From Pseudomonas sp. NFIX28 (GTDB lineage Bacteria; Pseudomonadota; Gammaproteobacteria; Pseudomonadales; Pseudomonadaceae), in NCBI RefSeq assembly GCF_900107395.1, contig NZ_FNPW01000011.1, forward strand, positions 124,001-188,000: 64,000 nucleotides of DNA, read 5' to 3'. Position numbers and translations under genes: made by a program. This document shows positions 8,449-16,619 of this stretch, piece by piece (the first letter of the stretch is position 1; each line of letters starts with the position of its first letter). The notes below the pieces were generated by a model. It was not told the origin of the DNA. It saw only the letters and a list, made by a program, of their open reading frames with translations, and did not search any database.

Positions 8449-9165
8449 GTGTCGCGCACCACTCGTTTGTTGACCCTGCTGCAAGTATTGCGCGGCAAGC
8501 GTTGCCCGGTAACCGCCGCGGCGCTGGCGGCCGAGCTCGAGGTTTCCGAGCGCACGCTGTACCGCGATATCGCCGAACTGACGGCCCTGGGCGCGCCGAT
8601 CCATGGCGAGGCCGGGATCGGCTATGTGCTGCGCAGCGGCCTGTTCCTGCCGCCGCTGATGCTCAACGCCGACGAAGCCGAAGCCATCGTCCTTGGTCTG
8701 CGCTATGTCGACCAGCGGGGCGACGAGGTGCTCGGCAAGGCCGCTGCCGATGCCTTGGCCAAGATCGCCGCGGTGCTGGCGCCGGCGGCCCAGGAAGCCT
8801 TGCACAACCCGACGGTGCTGCCCGGCCCGCCGGCGTATGGCTACCCGGAAAACGTGGTGCCGCTGAATGTGTTTCGCCAGGCCATTCGCGAGCAGGCCAA
8901 GCTGCACATCGACTACGCCGACGTGAACAAGACCCCCAGCCAGCGCCTGATCTGGCCGCTGGCCCTGGGCTTCATGAACGAGGCGCGGGTGATCGTCGCC
9001 TGGTGCGAGTTGCGCGACGATTTCCGTACCTTTCGCACCGACCGCATCGCTGCCGCGAGCGAGCAGGGCGCGCGCTATCCGGGGCGCCGCAGCGACTTGC
9101 TGCGCACCTGGCGCCAGCGCCTGCAACTGGATGATGCCGGGCGTTTCACTCCTGACAAGAACTGA
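8449..9165 (+). CDS. YafY-type HTH/WYL-domain transcriptional regulator
   Basis: This 238-aa protein has an N-terminal HTH_11/DeoR-like winged helix (residues 4-60, with AAELEVSERTLYRDIAEL) and a WYL domain in the C-terminal half (about 135-205, with LHIDYADVNKTPSQRLIWPL). WYL regulators bind small ligands or nucleic acid and usually repress neighbours. The start is GTG at 8449, which gives the family-typical MSRTTRLLTLLQVL. The small SnoaL-like gene 54 bp downstream may be its target or operon partner. Confidence 0.88.
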   Translation: MSRTTRLLTLLQVLRGKRCPVTAAALAAELEVSERTLYRDIAELTALGAPIHGEAGIGYVLRSGLFLPPLMLNADEAEAIVLGLRYVDQRGDEVLGKAAADALAKIAAVLAPAAQEALHNPTVLPGPPAYGYPENVVPLNVFRQAIREQAKLHIDYADVNKTPSQRLIWPLALGFMNEARVIVAWCELRDDFRTFRTDRIAAASEQGARYPGRRSDLLRTWRQRLQLDDAGRFTPDKN

Positions 9166-9219
9166 CACGAGGGCGTTTTAGCATGGCTCCCGTCACGACA
9201 AACAAGGAGCCTCGACACC

Positions 9220-9561
9220 ATGACCAGTACAGCCACTTCTCTGGCACCCGCCATCGCCGCTTATCTTGCGGCCACCAATGGCCGTGACAGTTCCGCCGTC
9301 GCCAGTTTCTTCGCCGCAGACGCTCAGGTGTTCGACGAGGGCCAGCACCAGGCCGGCACCCAAGCCATCGCCCAATGGATGGAAGACACCGCGCGCCGCT
9401 ACCAGCCGCGGGTCGAGGTGCTCAAGGTCCAGCAGCGCACCGGCAAGGTGCTGGTGGACAACCTGATCACCGGCAGCTTCCCCGGCAGCCCGCTGGAGCT
9501 GCGCTACGTGTTCCGCCTCGACGAGCAGGGCAAGATCGCGCGGCTGGATATTTCGCTGTAG
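9220..9561 (+). CDS. SnoaL-like / NTF2-fold small protein
   Basis: This 113-aa protein has the pattern of nuclear-transport-factor-2/SnoaL-like domains: an N-terminal helix with YLAATNGRDSSAVASFFAAD, then a curved sheet with GTQAIAQWMEDT and ELRYVFRLDEQGKIARLDI. It is preceded by AAGGAG. Members are small enzymes or ligand-binding proteins of diverse function, so no reaction is assigned. It lies directly after the WYL regulator on the same strand. Confidence 0.82.
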   Translation: MTSTATSLAPAIAAYLAATNGRDSSAVASFFAADAQVFDEGQHQAGTQAIAQWMEDTARRYQPRVEVLKVQQRTGKVLVDNLITGSFPGSPLELRYVFRLDEQGKIARLDISL

Positions 9562-9574
9562 CCGTCGCGCTCGC

Positions 9575-9770
9575 TGTAGCCGCTGGCGCAGCCTGTGATC
9601 GGCAACGCGGTTGCCGCAAAACCCGGGCACGCGGTGTATCAGGTAGAACGCGCGGCCCGGATTACGGCAACTGCGTTGCCGATCGCAGCCTCGCGCTGCT
9701 CGGCAGCGGCTACACAGGCGCCGTGTTCCTCGTAGCCGCTGCGGAGCGACAGCGAGGCTGCGATCGACCT
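9575..9770. repeat. REP-type palindromic repeats
   Basis: Several copies of the GTAGCCGCTG(C)CG...GCAGCCTCGC type and its inverse fill the 283-bp gap between the SnoaL-like gene and zapE. They include two related GGCAACTGCGTTGCCGATCG segments, one degenerate. No coding potential is supported here. Confidence 0.75.
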
Positions 9771-9844
9771 GGGCGGCATTCCGACGCGGCTGTCGCCAGG
9801 TGAGGCGTGGCATACTGCGGGCCCATTTGCGGATGCGCGGCACC

Positions 9845-10957
9845 ATGCCTTTCGATTCTCCCCTCAGCGCCTATCAATACGCCCTCCAGGAGCGCGGTTT
9901 CGTCGCCGACCAGGCCCAGGAGCGGGCCATGCTGGCGCTGCAGCAGTGCCATGTGGCCCTGCATGAAGGGCGCAAGCCAATCACCGGGGTCTACCTGTGG
10001 GGGCCGGTGGGGCGGGGCAAGACCTGGCTGATGGACCAGTTTCATCAAAGCCTCGAGGTGCCGGCGCGGCGCCAGCACTTCCACCATTTCATGGGCTGGG
10101 TGCATCAGCGCTCGTTCCAGCTGACCGGCACCGCAGACCCGCTGCAGGCCCTGGCCCGGGAGTTGAGCGAGGAGGTGCGGGTGCTGTGTTTCGACGAACT
10201 GTTCGTCAACGACATCGGCGACGCGATCATTCTCGGGCGGCTGTTCCAGGTGATGTTCGAGCAGGGCGTGGTGGTGGTCTGCACCTCCAACCAGCCGCCG
10301 CAGCAGCTGTATGCCGACGGCTTCAACCGCGAGCGTTTCCTGCCGGCGATTGCCGCCATCGAGGCGCATATGCAGGTGGTGGCGGTGGACGGCGCCCAGG
10401 ACCATCGCCTGCACCCGGGAGCCGTCACCCAGCGGTATTGGCTGACCCCGGCCGGCCAGCCCAGCGCCCTGGGGCCGGTTTTCGAACAGCTGGCAACGGG
10501 GCCGGTGCTGTCCAGCGCCGTGCTGCCGGTGGGTTATCGCGACGTGCAGGTGATCAAGGCCAGCGAGCGGGTGCTCTGGTGCCGTTTCGCCGACCTGTGC
10601 GAGCAACCGTTCGCCGCCATGGACTTCATGGCGCTGTGTGACCGTTTCGCCGCGATCCTGCTCGGCGAGGTCCCCGAACTCAGCGCGCAACAGCGCCCGG
10701 GGCGGATTGCCCGGGGCACCGAGGACGGCGCCGAGCGGGTGGTGGCCGGCGATCGCGAGCTGCCGCAATTGTCGGTGCACGATGACAGCGTGCGGCGTTT
10801 CATCGCCTTGGTCGACGAATGCTACGACCGCAAGGTGCCGCTCTACCTCGAAGCGCGGGTCGCGATGGACGCCCTGTACACCGAGGGCTACCTGGAGTTT
10901 CCATTCCGCCGTACCCTCAGTCGTCTAAAGGAGATGCAGCTGCAGCGTTTCGGCTGA
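9845..10957 (+). CDS. zapE: ZapE/AFG1-family cell-division ATPase
   Basis: This 370-aa AAA-type P-loop ATPase belongs to the AFG1/ZapE family. E. coli ZapE associates with the Z-ring under stress and destabilises FtsZ polymers. Walker A is GPVGRGKT at residues 53-60 and Walker B is VLCFDELFVND near 117-127. A sensor-like TSNQPP motif and the C-terminal FPFRRTLSRLKEMQ close the family pattern. Start ATG 9845 (MPFDSPLSAYQYAL) fits family length. The frame is open upstream but that part overlaps REP sequence. Pseudomonas often has more than one AFG1 paralogue, so the cell-division role is inferred. Confidence 0.85.
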   Translation: MPFDSPLSAYQYALQERGFVADQAQERAMLALQQCHVALHEGRKPITGVYLWGPVGRGKTWLMDQFHQSLEVPARRQHFHHFMGWVHQRSFQLTGTADPLQALARELSEEVRVLCFDELFVNDIGDAIILGRLFQVMFEQGVVVVCTSNQPPQQLYADGFNRERFLPAIAAIEAHMQVVAVDGAQDHRLHPGAVTQRYWLTPAGQPSALGPVFEQLATGPVLSSAVLPVGYRDVQVIKASERVLWCRFADLCEQPFAAMDFMALCDRFAAILLGEVPELSAQQRPGRIARGTEDGAERVVAGDRELPQLSVHDDSVRRFIALVDECYDRKVPLYLEARVAMDALYTEGYLEFPFRRTLSRLKEMQLQRFG

Positions 10958-10990
10958 GCCCCTCCTGGCCATTACAAGGGAGACCTGACC

Positions 10991-11590
10991 GTGAACCAGC
11001 CCCTGTCCCACCATCTGCTGACCATGGCTTACCAGAACGCCTGGGCCAATCACCGCCTGGGCAAGGCCTGGGAAATACTGACCCCGAGCGAGCTGGCGGC
11101 GCCGCGGGTGAGCTTCTTTCCCAGCCTGAAAGCCACCCTCAATCACATCCTTACCTGCGACTGGTTCTACGTCGACGCGCTGGAGCGGGAACTGCGCGGC
11201 GAGGCGCCACGGGTCGACTGCCATGTGTTTTTCGAGGTCGAGGAGCCCTTCGATCAGCCCGCCGACCTGCGCCGCGAGCAAGCCCTGGTGGACCGCCGGC
11301 TGATCGCCTATTGCGCGCAGCAACGGGATGCCGACTTGCAGCGCATCGTCACCATTGCCCGGGAAACACCGCAGCGCGACACCCGGCTGCGCCTGCTTGC
11401 GCATCTGTTCGAGCATCAGTTGCACCACCGTGGCCAGGTGCACGCCATGCTCAGCGGCACCCGGGTGGCGCCGCCGCAGTTGGATGAGTTTTTCTGCGCG
11501 GGCGAGGCAGCCTTGCGCGCCGGGGACTTTGCCGAGCTGGGCTGGAGCGAAGCGCAGATCTGGGGCGAGGATCAGGCCGGACAAGGCTGA
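10991..11590 (+). CDS. DinB-family protein
   Basis: This 199-aa protein has the DinB four-helix fold, with the metal-ligand histidines visible in LKATLNHILTCDWFYVD near the N-terminus and HLFEHQLHHRGQVHAML near residue 145. DinB-fold proteins are often metal-dependent thiol transferases or damage-inducible proteins of unknown substrate. The start is GTG at 10991 after an AAGGGAG ribosome-binding site, 33 bp downstream of zapE, so co-transcription is likely. Confidence 0.85.
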   Translation: MNQPLSHHLLTMAYQNAWANHRLGKAWEILTPSELAAPRVSFFPSLKATLNHILTCDWFYVDALERELRGEAPRVDCHVFFEVEEPFDQPADLRREQALVDRRLIAYCAQQRDADLQRIVTIARETPQRDTRLRLLAHLFEHQLHHRGQVHAMLSGTRVAPPQLDEFFCAGEAALRAGDFAELGWSEAQIWGEDQAGQG

Positions 11591-11677
11591 ATTTTCCTCG
11601 TTCGGTCATGCATGGCTGTCTACAATCGGGCGGCGACCTTTCGCAGCCCCACATCATTGGATTCGTCGAGGACAAAC

Positions 11678-12169
11678 ATGGACGTTGCAGACGTATTGGT
11701 ACTCCAGGCCAGCTACACCAACCCGATACACGCCGAGGCGATTGGCCTGGTGCTCAATCACTATGCCCAGGACCCGATGGGCGGCGGCCAGCCGCTGGGC
11801 GCCGACCTGTTGCGGCAATTGCCCGGCGAGCTGGCCAAGCGTCCCCATGCGTTCAGCGTGCTGGCCTTTGTCGGTGGCGAACCGGCCGGGCTGGTGAATT
11901 GCTTCGAGGGCTTTTCCACCTTTGCCGGGCGGCCGCTGGTCAATGTGCATGATGTGGCGGTGATCGAGCGGTTCCGCGGCCTGGGCCTGAGCCAGAAGAT
12001 GCTGCACAAGGTCGAAGAGATCGCCCGCCAGCGCGGTTGCTGCAAGATCACCCTGGAAGTGCTGGAAGGCAACGCGGTGGCCCAGGCGTCCTACCGCAAG
12101 TTCGGCTTCGACGACGCCGCGTTCGACCCGAGCCACGGCCGGATGCTGTTCTGGAACAAATCCCTGTAG
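11678..12169 (+). CDS. GNAT-family N-acetyltransferase
   Basis: This 163-aa enzyme has the GNAT fold. Motif A is VNVHDVAVIERFRGLGLSQK, giving the acetyl-CoA loop around R-G-L-G, and motif B is EVLEGNAVAQASYRKFGF near the C-terminus. It should transfer an acetyl group from acetyl-CoA to an amine; the acceptor is unknown. Start ATG 11678 has GAGGAC eight bases before it. An upstream in-frame ATG at 11612 lacks a good ribosome-binding site. Confidence 0.85.
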   Translation: MDVADVLVLQASYTNPIHAEAIGLVLNHYAQDPMGGGQPLGADLLRQLPGELAKRPHAFSVLAFVGGEPAGLVNCFEGFSTFAGRPLVNVHDVAVIERFRGLGLSQKMLHKVEEIARQRGCCKITLEVLEGNAVAQASYRKFGFDDAAFDPSHGRMLFWNKSL

Positions 12170-12190
12170 ACCTTTGGAGCCTGTCAGCCG

Positions 12191-13393
12191 ATGAATTCAT
12201 CTCCCCTGGATACCCCTGTAACCCGCCGTGACAGTGCCTGGGCGGTGTTCCTGGTGTTTTTGCGGCTGGGCTTGAGTTCCTTCGGCGGACCGGTGGCGCA
12301 CCTGGGGTATTTCCGTACCGAGTTCGTCCAGCGCCGCGCCTGGCTGAGCGAGTCGGCCTATGCCGAGTTGATCGCCCTGTGTCAGTTCCTTCCGGGGCCA
12401 GCCAGCAGCCAAGTGGGTTTCGCCCTGGGCTGGTCGCGGGCGGGGCTGGCCGGCGCGTTGGCGGCCTGGCTGGGGTTTACCTTGCCGTCGGCATTGATCC
12501 TGATTGCCCTGGCCCTGGGCCTGGTGGGCAGCGGCAGCGGGCTGCCCGCCGGGCTGGTGCACGGCCTGAAGATCATCGCCGTGGCGGTGGTGGCCCAGGC
12601 GTTGTGGGGCATGGCCCGCAGCTTGTGTCGCGGCTGGCCGCGCGCGCTGATTGCCGTCGTTTCAACGCTCGGCGTATTGCTCTTGCCGACCACCCTCGGC
12701 CAGGTCGGCGTGATGTTGCTGGCCGGCCTGATTGGCGCGGGGCTGCTCAAGCCGGCCGTCGACAACCGTGCAGACGGGCTGGCCATCGCCGTCGGCAAGC
12801 GCACGGGCTGCCTGGCCCTGGGGGCATTTACCCTGTTGCTGGTCGGCTTGCCGTTGCTGGCGGGGCTCTGGCCGAGCCTGCCGCTGATGCTGGCCGACGC
12901 TTTTTATCGGGCCGGCGCCCTGGTATTCGGCGGCGGCCATGTGGTGCTGCCGTTGTTGCAAAGCGAAGTAGTGGCGCCGGGCTGGCTGGGCAACGATCTG
13001 TTTCTCGCCGGTTACGCCGCCGCGCAGGCCGTTCCGGGGCCGCTGTTTTCCTTCGCCGCCTACCTCGGCGCGGCCATTGACGGCTGGAGTGGCGCGCTGC
13101 TGTGCCTGGCGATGATTTTCCTGCCGGCAATGCTGCTGATCATCGGCGTCCTGCCGTTCTGGCAGCACCTGCGTCATTTGAATCGGGTCCAGGCCGCGCT
13201 GGCCGGGGTCAACGCCGCGGTGGTCGGCCTGTTGGCGGCTGCGCTGTATGACCCGCTGTGGACCAGCACCATCCTTGCGCCGCTGGACCTGGGGCTGGCG
13301 CTGTTGGCCGTGGCGGCGCTGATGCGCTGGAAGCTGCCGCCGTGGCTGGTGGTGCTGGCCGGCGGCGCCGTCGGCCTGTTGCTGGGGGCCTGA
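12191..13393 (+). CDS. chrA: Chromate transporter, CHR family
   Basis: This 400-aa inner-membrane protein has the duplicated CHR architecture, each half starting with a conserved block: FLRLGLSSFGGPVAHLGYF at about residue 20, and YRAGALVFGGGHVVLPLL near 238. PGP motifs (QFLPGPASSQVGF and AAQAVPGPLFSFAAY) follow in both halves. ChrA exports chromate using the proton gradient and gives chromate resistance. It starts 21 bp after the acetyltransferase gene. No chrB regulator is adjacent, so physiological chromate resistance is likely but unproven. Confidence 0.9.
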   Translation: MNSSPLDTPVTRRDSAWAVFLVFLRLGLSSFGGPVAHLGYFRTEFVQRRAWLSESAYAELIALCQFLPGPASSQVGFALGWSRAGLAGALAAWLGFTLPSALILIALALGLVGSGSGLPAGLVHGLKIIAVAVVAQALWGMARSLCRGWPRALIAVVSTLGVLLLPTTLGQVGVMLLAGLIGAGLLKPAVDNRADGLAIAVGKRTGCLALGAFTLLLVGLPLLAGLWPSLPLMLADAFYRAGALVFGGGHVVLPLLQSEVVAPGWLGNDLFLAGYAAAQAVPGPLFSFAAYLGAAIDGWSGALLCLAMIFLPAMLLIIGVLPFWQHLRHLNRVQAALAGVNAAVVGLLAAALYDPLWTSTILAPLDLGLALLAVAALMRWKLPPWLVVLAGGAVGLLLGA

Positions 13394-13418
13394 AGCCCGG
13401 CGCCGCAGACCATGAGCC

Positions 13419-14837
13419 TTACGCCCGCGGCGGGTGATCGAGCCGGGCAAACACCAGGCGGAACAGGGTAAAGCTGCCCGGCACGCTGCTGACTTCGGTC
13501 GAGCCCTGGTGCAGGTTCATGATCGAACGCACGATCGCCAGCCCCAGACCCGTACCGCCTTCGGCACGCGAGCGGCTGCTGTCGACCCGGTAGAAGCGTT
13601 CGAAGAGGTGCGCCAGGTGCTGCTGCGGGATGCCGGCGCCAGGGTTGCCCACCGACAGCGACACGCTCGAGTCGTGCTCCTCCACCAGGATCGAAATGCT
13701 CGCCGCCCGCGGGCTGTGGCGGATCGCGTTGGACAGCAGGTTGGAGATCGCCCGCTGGATCATCAGGCGGTCGCCATACACCAGGCCATCGCCGGACAGG
13801 CTGATGCCCAGGTGTTTTTCCTCGGCGCTCAGGGCGAACAGTTCCATGACGCGCCGCGCTTCCTCGCCCAGCGAGACTTCTTCGAACGCCACCTGGGAGG
13901 CCGGATGGCTGACCTGGGCGAGGAACAGCATGTCGCTGACGATCCGGGCCAGGCGCTCGAGCTCCTCGGTGCTCGACTCCAGCACCGCCTTGTATTCGTG
14001 AGGCGGGCGCTCGCGGGACAAGGTGACCTGGGCCTTACCCATCAGGTTGGTGATCGGCGAGCGCAGCTCGTGGGCCAGGTCGTCGGAGAACTGCGAAAGC
14101 TGCTGCACGCCACCGTCGAGGCGGTGCAGCATGAAGTTGATGCTGTGGGCCAGCTCGGCCAGCTCCCGCGGCAGATTGATGGGCGACAGGCGATGGGTCA
14201 GGTCCTGGGTCGTGACCTTGGCGGCCACCCGGCTGAACTGTTGCAACGGCGCCAGGCCGCGCTGCACCACCCACCAGGCGCCGATGCCGATCAGCATCAG
14301 CAGCAGGGGCAGGGCGATCACCGTAGAGCGCAGGTAGGCGCTGAGCAGCGCCTGGTCGTTGGCCCGGTCCAGGGACAGCACCACCCGCACCTGTTCGCCA
14401 TTGCGCAGGGTTATCAGGCTGGAGGCGCTGAGCAGCCGGTTGCCGGTATTGTCGAGCCAGTCGAGGAAAGCCGGGCTTTCCGGGCGGATCAGCGCGACGG
14501 GCAGCGGCTCGAGGTTGCGGTTGCCGATGTCCAGCAGCGGCTCGGCCGTGGAGTCGGGGCCGAAAATGCTCAGGTGCAGGTTGTCGTGGCCCATCACCAG
14601 GTCCAGCAGCGAATGCGGGCGGGCGGCGATGTCGCCGGTCTTCAGGTCGCTGGTCAGGGTATGGCGGATCTGTTCGAGTTTGCTGTCCAGGCTGTTTCTC
14701 GCCAGGCTGTCCAGTTCATGGCTGAGGGCCAGGTAGGCCAGGGTCGCGAGCAGTAACACCAGGCCGGCGCCCATCAGGCTGACGGTCAGGCCCAGGCGCA
14801 TGGACAGGCTGCTGGCGGTGCGCTGCGCGGCTTTCAT
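13419..14837 (-). CDS. Heavy-metal-type sensor histidine kinase (CopS/IrlS-like)
   Basis: This 472-aa inner-membrane kinase has two membrane helices (about 13-36 and 170-192) flanking a 130-residue periplasmic sensor. A HAMP segment follows, then a HisKA domain with phospho-acceptor H256 in SDDLAHELRSPITNLMG. The HATPase domain shows the N box (RAISNLLSNAIRHS) and G boxes (GAGIP, GGTGLGLAI). Start ATG 14837 overlaps the response-regulator stop by 4 bp. The family (CopS, CusS, IrlS, CzcS) senses copper, silver, zinc or cadmium; the ligand here is not evident. Confidence 0.9.
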   Translation of the reverse strand: MKAAQRTASSLSMRLGLTVSLMGAGLVLLLATLAYLALSHELDSLARNSLDSKLEQIRHTLTSDLKTGDIAARPHSLLDLVMGHDNLHLSIFGPDSTAEPLLDIGNRNLEPLPVALIRPESPAFLDWLDNTGNRLLSASSLITLRNGEQVRVVLSLDRANDQALLSAYLRSTVIALPLLLMLIGIGAWWVVQRGLAPLQQFSRVAAKVTTQDLTHRLSPINLPRELAELAHSINFMLHRLDGGVQQLSQFSDDLAHELRSPITNLMGKAQVTLSRERPPHEYKAVLESSTEELERLARIVSDMLFLAQVSHPASQVAFEEVSLGEEARRVMELFALSAEEKHLGISLSGDGLVYGDRLMIQRAISNLLSNAIRHSPRAASISILVEEHDSSVSLSVGNPGAGIPQQHLAHLFERFYRVDSSRSRAEGGTGLGLAIVRSIMNLHQGSTEVSSVPGSFTLFRLVFARLDHPPRA

Positions 14838-15508
14838 TGGCGCACTTCCAGGACATATCCGACACCGCGGATGGTGTGGATCAGCTTGATATCGCTGGCG
14901 TCGTCGATCTTTGCCCGCAGGCGGCTGATGGAAACTTCCACCACGTTGGTGTCGCAATCGAAGTTCATGTCCCAGACCAGGGAAATGATCTGGGTCCGGG
15001 TCAGCACTTCGCCCGACTGGCGCATCAGCACCTGCAGCAGGGTGAATTCCTTGGTGGTCAGGTCGATGCGCCGCGCACCGCGATAGGCCCGGTGCCGGCG
15101 CGGGTCGAGCTCGAGGTCGGCGACCCGCAGGCTGTCGCTCGCCGGCAGGTTCTCGCTGCGCCGCAGCAGGGTGCGCACCCGTGCCAGCAATTCAGGAAAC
15201 TCGAAAGGCTTGACCAGGTAATCGTCGGCCCCCAGGTCCAGCCCCTTGACCTTGTCGGCCAGGCGCCCGCGCGCCGAGAGCATCATGACCCGGGCGCTGC
15301 TGTCTTTGCGCATGTCTTCGAGCACTTGCCAGCCGTCCTTTTCCGGCAGGTTGACGTCCAGGATCACCAATTCGTAGTTGTGCTGTTCTATCAGGTAAAG
15401 ACCGTCGATACCGGTGGCGGCGCGGTCAACTACATAACCGCTTTCGGTCAGGCCCTGATGCAGATAATCGGCAGTTTTACGCTCGTCTTCGACAACCAGG
15501 ATGCGCAT
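14834..15508 (-). CDS. OmpR-family heavy-metal response regulator (CopR-like)
   Basis: This 224-aa regulator pairs a receiver domain (phospho-acceptor D51 in VILDVNLPEKDGW, with K in YLVKPFEF) with an OmpR-type winged HTH. The C-terminal block TKEFTLLQVLMRQSGEVLTR and WDMNFDCDTNVVEV is characteristic of the CopR/IrlR/CusR metal group. It is translated just before its kinase, with a 4-bp overlap. A MerR-like promoter lies about 125 bp upstream. Targets are unknown; the nearby exported small gene and cptA are candidates. Confidence 0.92.
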   Translation of the reverse strand: MRILVVEDERKTADYLHQGLTESGYVVDRAATGIDGLYLIEQHNYELVILDVNLPEKDGWQVLEDMRKDSSARVMMLSARGRLADKVKGLDLGADDYLVKPFEFPELLARVRTLLRRSENLPASDSLRVADLELDPRRHRAYRGARRIDLTTKEFTLLQVLMRQSGEVLTRTQIISLVWDMNFDCDTNVVEVSISRLRAKIDDASDIKLIHTIRGVGYVLEVRQ

Positions 15509-15989
15509 GTAAAAGTGACCTCTTGATCATTAAAAGGATTTCAACGGCGCTGGATATGAAGTTGTTGTTGGACCAGCCATAAAACCCGAGAAGTTGCTGC
15601 CGATCGGCAGCTATAACGTTCTGGGTGAAGGAATGTTCAAGCCTGAAGTGGCTTCAGGGTCAAGATTTAATAGGCCTTATATCAATGGCTTGTGGCATTT
15701 ATCGACCGCCGGTAGGCGACGCGCCGGTAAGCGCGTAGCTGGCTTGAGATGGGCGTTAAAACACTATTGGGTATGAATGGAGAAATACGGAGTATTGAAG
15801 TTTTATCGCGGGCAAGCCTCGCTCCTACGATGAGCGGTTAAGGTTTTTGGTATTGTTTCAATATATGTCTAAGTTGAGGCGCAGACTCATATTAATACAG
15901 CCGGCAATGATCGTTGGTTAGATGGCGTAATTGTCATTTTGACGTCAGCAAGTTGATAGCCGATGGTCATGTCCGTGATAGGGGCGCAT
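15509..15989. other. Long intergenic region upstream of the response regulator
   Basis: No credible gene is seen. A + strand frame at 15594-15776 has no family resemblance or codon bias. The region carries the MerR-like promoter at 15632-15663, a REP half-unit near 15806-15832 (TATCGCGGGCAAGCCTCGCT followed by CCTAC), and otherwise AT-richer sequence than its surroundings. Confidence 0.6.
15632..15663 (-). promoter_or_regulatory. MerR-family-like promoter/operator driving the metal two-component genes
   Basis: Read on the minus strand, a TTGACC -35 element (15658-15663) is followed by a 20-bp spacer and AACATT as -10 (15632-15637). The spacer carries a perfect palindrome, CCTGAAG-CCA-CTTCAGG (15642-15658). 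An over-long spacer with a central dyad is the hallmark of MerR-family targets such as the ZntR, CadR, CueR and SoxR promoters. No MerR gene is in the window, so the regulator would act in trans. Confidence 0.5.
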
Positions 15990-15990
15990 A

Positions 15991-16015
15991 AAAAAGGCGC
16001 CCATGAAAGGGCGCC
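15991..16015 (-). terminator. Rho-independent terminator of the small exported-protein gene
   Basis: The stem GGCGCCC (15996-16002) / GGGCGCC (16009-16015) with a 6-base loop is followed, on the minus strand, by a run of six T residues. It lies 59 bp past the stop of the 73-aa gene, which is therefore probably not co-transcribed with the two-component genes. Confidence 0.85.
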
Positions 16016-16074
16016 ATAAGTTCCTCTCTGCCAAAGGACATGATTTCAGAGAGGTGTAGAGCTCGGTGGCATCT

Positions 16075-16296
16075 TCAAGCGTCCGGTGGCGTGCTGGCGC
16101 GAGTCTTTTGCGTAGCGGGTGCCTCGGGTTTTTTCCCCTTGTCGGAGGCGCTCTGTTCGGTATCGGTGTGAGGTGTTTGCAGGCTGACGGGGAAGTTCTC
16201 CCAGTATTGCTTCATGCGTTCAGCGCCGCCTTCGGCGAACGCTGCACCCGAGCTGGCAATCATCAGACCGGCGAGCAGGAGTGTGGAAGTTTTCAT
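16075..16296 (-). CDS. Small exported protein, PtrA-like
   Basis: This is a 73-aa precursor with a clear Sec signal peptide (MKTSTLLLAGLMIASSGAAF, cleaved at AFA-EGG). A short charged mature part contains GGAERMKQYWENFPVSLQTP and a Lys/Pro/Thr tail. The AEGG start of the mature protein recalls the PtrA-type periplasmic proteins that sit beside copRS in Pseudomonas and are copper-induced; this is a weak resemblance plus context. It has its own terminator and OmpR-type direct repeats upstream, so control by the neighbouring response regulator is plausible. Confidence 0.75.
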   Translation of the reverse strand: MKTSTLLLAGLMIASSGAAFAEGGAERMKQYWENFPVSLQTPHTDTEQSASDKGKKPEAPATQKTRASTPPDA

Positions 16297-16375
16297 GTGC
16301 GGTGTCCCATTGACAGTGGTCGGTACTCGTCGCGTCCCTGTCACGAGGCAGTAGATCAAGTCTGGGGCGATTTCA

Positions 16376-16438
16376 TTAACGGCGGGTTAACAGCCGACGG
16401 GGGGAGGTGAGGGTGGCAATCCGGGGTTAACGGCTGAC
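16376..16438 (-). promoter_or_regulatory. Direct repeats, possible response-regulator box
   Basis: On the minus strand GTTAA occurs three times. Two copies are exactly 11 bp apart (GTTAACCCGCCGTTAAT, 16375-16391), the spacing used by OmpR-family dimers. A third is embedded in a longer imperfect repeat, GGGTTAACAGCCGAC (16384-16398) against GGGTTAACGGCTGAC (16424-16438). They lie 80-145 bp before the small exported-protein gene. Together with the cptA terminator this is what the 323-bp gap holds. Confidence 0.4.
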
Positions 16439-16521
16439 TTCGCCATCCAGGGCGAGTAGCCGGCGCGGTGATTCAGCCCGCTGGATTTCGCCCGCGACCG
16501 CGGCCCGGAAGCCCTGGGCAC

Positions 16522-16545
16522 AAAAATGCCCCGTGAAGGGGCATT
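16522..16545 (-). terminator. Rho-independent terminator after cptA
   Basis: AATGCCCC (16525-16532) / GGGGCATT (16538-16545) form an 8-bp stem with a GTGAA loop, followed on the minus strand by TTTTT. It is 75 bp beyond the cptA stop. Confidence 0.85.
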
Positions 16546-16619
16546 GAAGTCAGGCGCTACGGGGCTGCTTGAGCCCCGCGGGAAAAGACTTATTTCTGCA
16601 CAACTTATTTCTGTATGAC

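Noticed and set aside
15594..15776. 60-aa + strand frame in the gap upstream of the response regulator
   Set aside because: There is no good ribosome-binding site, no codon bias and no recognisable pattern, and it covers the MerR-like promoter.
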